From Meridianimarinicoccus sp. MJW13 (GTDB lineage: Bacteria > Pseudomonadota > Alphaproteobacteria > Rhodobacterales > Rhodobacteraceae): a DNA stretch of 64,000 nt. The stretch is taken from NCBI RefSeq assembly GCF_014901205.1, contig NZ_JACNMU010000002.1:310001-374000 (forward strand), written 5' to 3'. This document shows, piece by piece, positions 62,720 through 64,000 of the stretch. The translations under genes and the position numbers were made by a program. Within the stretch, counting starts at the first letter, position 1. Every line of letters begins with the position of its first letter. A model generated the notes under the pieces. That model made no database searches. It was given only the letters and a program-made list of their open reading frames with translations, and was not told the origin of the DNA.

Positions 62720-63070
62720 ATGCTGTCCCTGATCCGCCTTGTCGTCGGCTTGTGCCTGATCGTGCTGGTTGCCCTGACCAGCCTGCAGCTGGGCCTGTCG
62801 CGCGGCACCGCCCGCGTCGCCGGTACCGTGGTGCTGTGCACCGGCACCGGTCCGGTCGCGGTGACCGTGGATCGCGACGGACAGCCGGTCAGCCGCCCCC
62901 ACGTCTGCCCCGATTGCGTGATGTCGGCCATGGCCGGGCTTGCCGCGCCCCTTGTTCTGACCGCGCGGCAGGTTCAGCCCCGGCAACTGGTATTCACGCA
63001 GGCGCAGACACGGGCCGAAGCGGCCCCCTTGATCGCGCACCGGGCGCGGGGACCGCCGCGGATCCTCTGA
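62720..63070 (+). CDS. Small Cys-containing membrane protein, copper-handling candidate
   Basis: A 116-residue protein with an N-terminal transmembrane helix (about 4-26) and a soluble part with VVLCTGTGPVAV and PHVCPDCVMS (Cys40, and Cys63-x-x-Cys66 with His61). This resembles DUF2946-like small proteins near copper genes. It lies 42 bp before the PCu(A)C gene, so a role in periplasmic copper binding or delivery is a reasonable inference. Not a confirmed family. Confidence 0.65.
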   Translation: MLSLIRLVVGLCLIVLVALTSLQLGLSRGTARVAGTVVLCTGTGPVAVTVDRDGQPVSRPHVCPDCVMSAMAGLAAPLVLTARQVQPRQLVFTQAQTRAEAAPLIAHRARGPPRIL

Positions 63071-63111
63071 TCCCCTTCCCAAGCCCAAAACCGTGATTCG
63101 AGGATACCGAA

Positions 63112-63636
63112 ATGACCTCCAGATTTTCCCTTCTGGCCGCGGCGATGACCGCTGGCCTTGCCTTTGCCTCTGCCGCCGCCGCAGACATCATCGTCACCGA
63201 TGCCTATGCCCGCAGCGCCGGCAAGGCCGCCAAATCCGGCGCCGCCTTCCTGGTGATCGAGAACACCGGTGCCGAGGATGACCGCCTGGTCGCCGCCGCC
63301 GCACCGGTGGCGCATCGGGTCGAGTTGCACACCCACAAGGAAGCCGACAACGGCGTCATGCAGATGATCCATGTGGAAGAAGGCTTCCCGGTGCCCGCCG
63401 GGGGCAAGCACATGCTGATGCGCGGTGGCGACCACGTCATGTTCATGGGTCTGACCCAGCCGATGGAGCCGGGGGCGACCTTCCCGCTGACCCTGACCTT
63501 CGAAAAGGCCGGCGAGATGACGGTGGACGTGGTGGTCGATCTGGATCGCAAGCCCGGCGAAGGCGGCCACGGCATGCATCAGGCCGGTCACGGCGACATG
63601 TCCGGCAAGGGCATGAAGGCCGGCAGCGGCAACTGA
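63112..63636 (+). CDS. Periplasmic copper chaperone PCu(A)C
   Basis: A 174-residue exported copper(I) chaperone that delivers copper to cytochrome c oxidase. The signal peptide is about 1-24. The cupredoxin-like domain has the family His/Met set: His73 and His75 in ELHTHKE, Met83 and Met85 in GVMQM, and His100/Met103 in GGKHMLM. The C-terminal tail is rich in His, Met and Gly (GGHGMHQAGHGDMSGKGM), a second likely copper site. AGGATACCGAA precedes the ATG. Confidence 0.93.
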   Translation: MTSRFSLLAAAMTAGLAFASAAAADIIVTDAYARSAGKAAKSGAAFLVIENTGAEDDRLVAAAAPVAHRVELHTHKEADNGVMQMIHVEEGFPVPAGGKHMLMRGGDHVMFMGLTQPMEPGATFPLTLTFEKAGEMTVDVVVDLDRKPGEGGHGMHQAGHGDMSGKGMKAGSGN

Positions 63637-63651
63637 TCCCTGTGGTGGGTG

Positions 63652-63667
63652 GGGGCCGCACGGCCCC
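63652..63667. terminator. Bidirectional hairpin between PCu(A)C and YceI-like genes
   Basis: GGGGCC-GCAC-GGCCCC lies between the converging stops. There is no U tract, so it is only a candidate. Confidence 0.5.
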
Positions 63668-63675
63668 GCACGACC

Positions 63676-64000
63676 CTAGCGGTCGAATACCAGGTGGAAG
63701 GCCACCGGGACCGTCGGTTCGATCGAATCGAGCCCGGCAATCTCCTGCAGCTTCGAGACGCCCTCGTCATAGCCAAGGTCTTCGGCATGCACGATGATCG
63801 GCGCTTTCGATGCGACCAGCACCCGATCTTCGCCAACCTGCGTGACATAGGCCGTCGCCTCATAGCTGGCCTCGGTGCCATTGGTGGCCACGGTTACCTC
63901 GAAACTGGCCTCGGTTGTATTGCCCGGCGCCAAGCCCGCCATCGCGGCCGGATCCAGGGCGGCCGAAACGGTGGCAATCGGGAAATCCACGACCTTGAAG
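63676..64000 (-). CDS. YceI family protein, 3' part
   Basis: The frame runs off the right edge of the window; about 108 C-terminal residues are present, starting ...FKVVDFPIATVSAALDPAAM and ending VPVAFHLVFDR. This pattern fits the C-terminal half of YceI (lipocalin-like, periplasmic, isoprenoid-binding). In roseobacters it is often joined to a cytochrome b561 domain; that part would be outside the window. It converges on the copper chaperone gene. Confidence 0.75.
   Translation of the reverse strand, partial: FKVVDFPIATVSAALDPAAMAGLAPGNTTEASFEVTVATNGTEASYEATAYVTQVGEDRVLVASKAPIIVHAEDLGYDEGVSKLQEIAGLDSIEPTVPVAFHLVFDR

Noticed and set aside
1-64000. tRNA, rRNA, CRISPR, prophage or insertion sequence
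   Set aside because: No cloverleaf, rRNA core sequence, spaced direct repeats or transposase/integrase ORF was seen.

Overview
This 64 kb window is ordinary chromosome from a GC-rich alphaproteobacterium, almost certainly Rhodobacterales (Roseobacter/Rhodobacter group). I infer this from the gene order (rsmI-yraN-gshB, cmk-rpsA-ihfB-lapA-trpF-trpB, glnD-murJ), an RpoH-type sigma factor with an RpoE-like promoter, and the strong match of most proteins to families usual in that group. The genus cannot be fixed from sequence alone. No rRNA, tRNA, CRISPR array, prophage, transposase or plasmid function is visible, and coding density is high. Most genes sit in short runs with 1-4 bp overlaps.

Layout. 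0-9.7 kb: trpS; a rhomboid-fold protein lacking its catalytic residues; a lipoprotein-glnD-murJ run (PBP activator-like protein, PII uridylyltransferase, lipid II flippase); rsmI-yraN-gshB. 9.7-22.8 kb: comM, a GST, the cobU/histidine phosphatase pair, an RpoH2-like sigma factor, a ChaN-like gene that starts inside the sigma gene, then a tight coaBC-dut-moeB-M3 peptidase operon, a D-2-hydroxyacid dehydrogenase, a membrane protein and a degenerate asparaginase-like protein. 22.8-34.9 kb: two membrane genes that overlap tail to tail, then a beta-oxidation cluster (fadJ-like enzyme, two tandem cupins, NTF2-like protein, thiolase, GST, large acyl-CoA dehydrogenase) with two adjacent MerR regulators and candidate operators. 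35-42.2 kb: two PaaI-like thioesterases with a MATE exporter and thpR, pyrD, a secreted 5'-nucleotidase and YedK.

42.2-49 kb: cmk, a small repeat-bearing ORF, a structured leader, rpsA, ihfB, lapA, trpF, a GNAT enzyme and trpB. 49-56.7 kb: pth, ppk2, rplY, a lytic transglycosylase, an alpha-hydroxy-acid dehydrogenase and argD-argF. The argD gene is preceded by a 14-codon ORF with four consecutive arginine codons whose stop abuts a GC-rich hairpin, a candidate arginine attenuator. 57-64 kb: hrpB, a DUF3108 protein, meaB, a DMT permease, rpmB, a copper-handling pair (small Cys-containing membrane protein and PCu(A)C chaperone) and a YceI-like protein cut by the window edge.

The most interesting signals are small: the Arg-rich leader ORF, an RpoE-like promoter before rpoH, a 231-bp segment bounded by inverted copies of a short dispersed motif (third copy after argF), a MerR operator candidate, the cryptic small ORF before rpsA, and several enzyme-fold proteins that have lost catalytic residues. 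I did not find a clear new multi-gene system.
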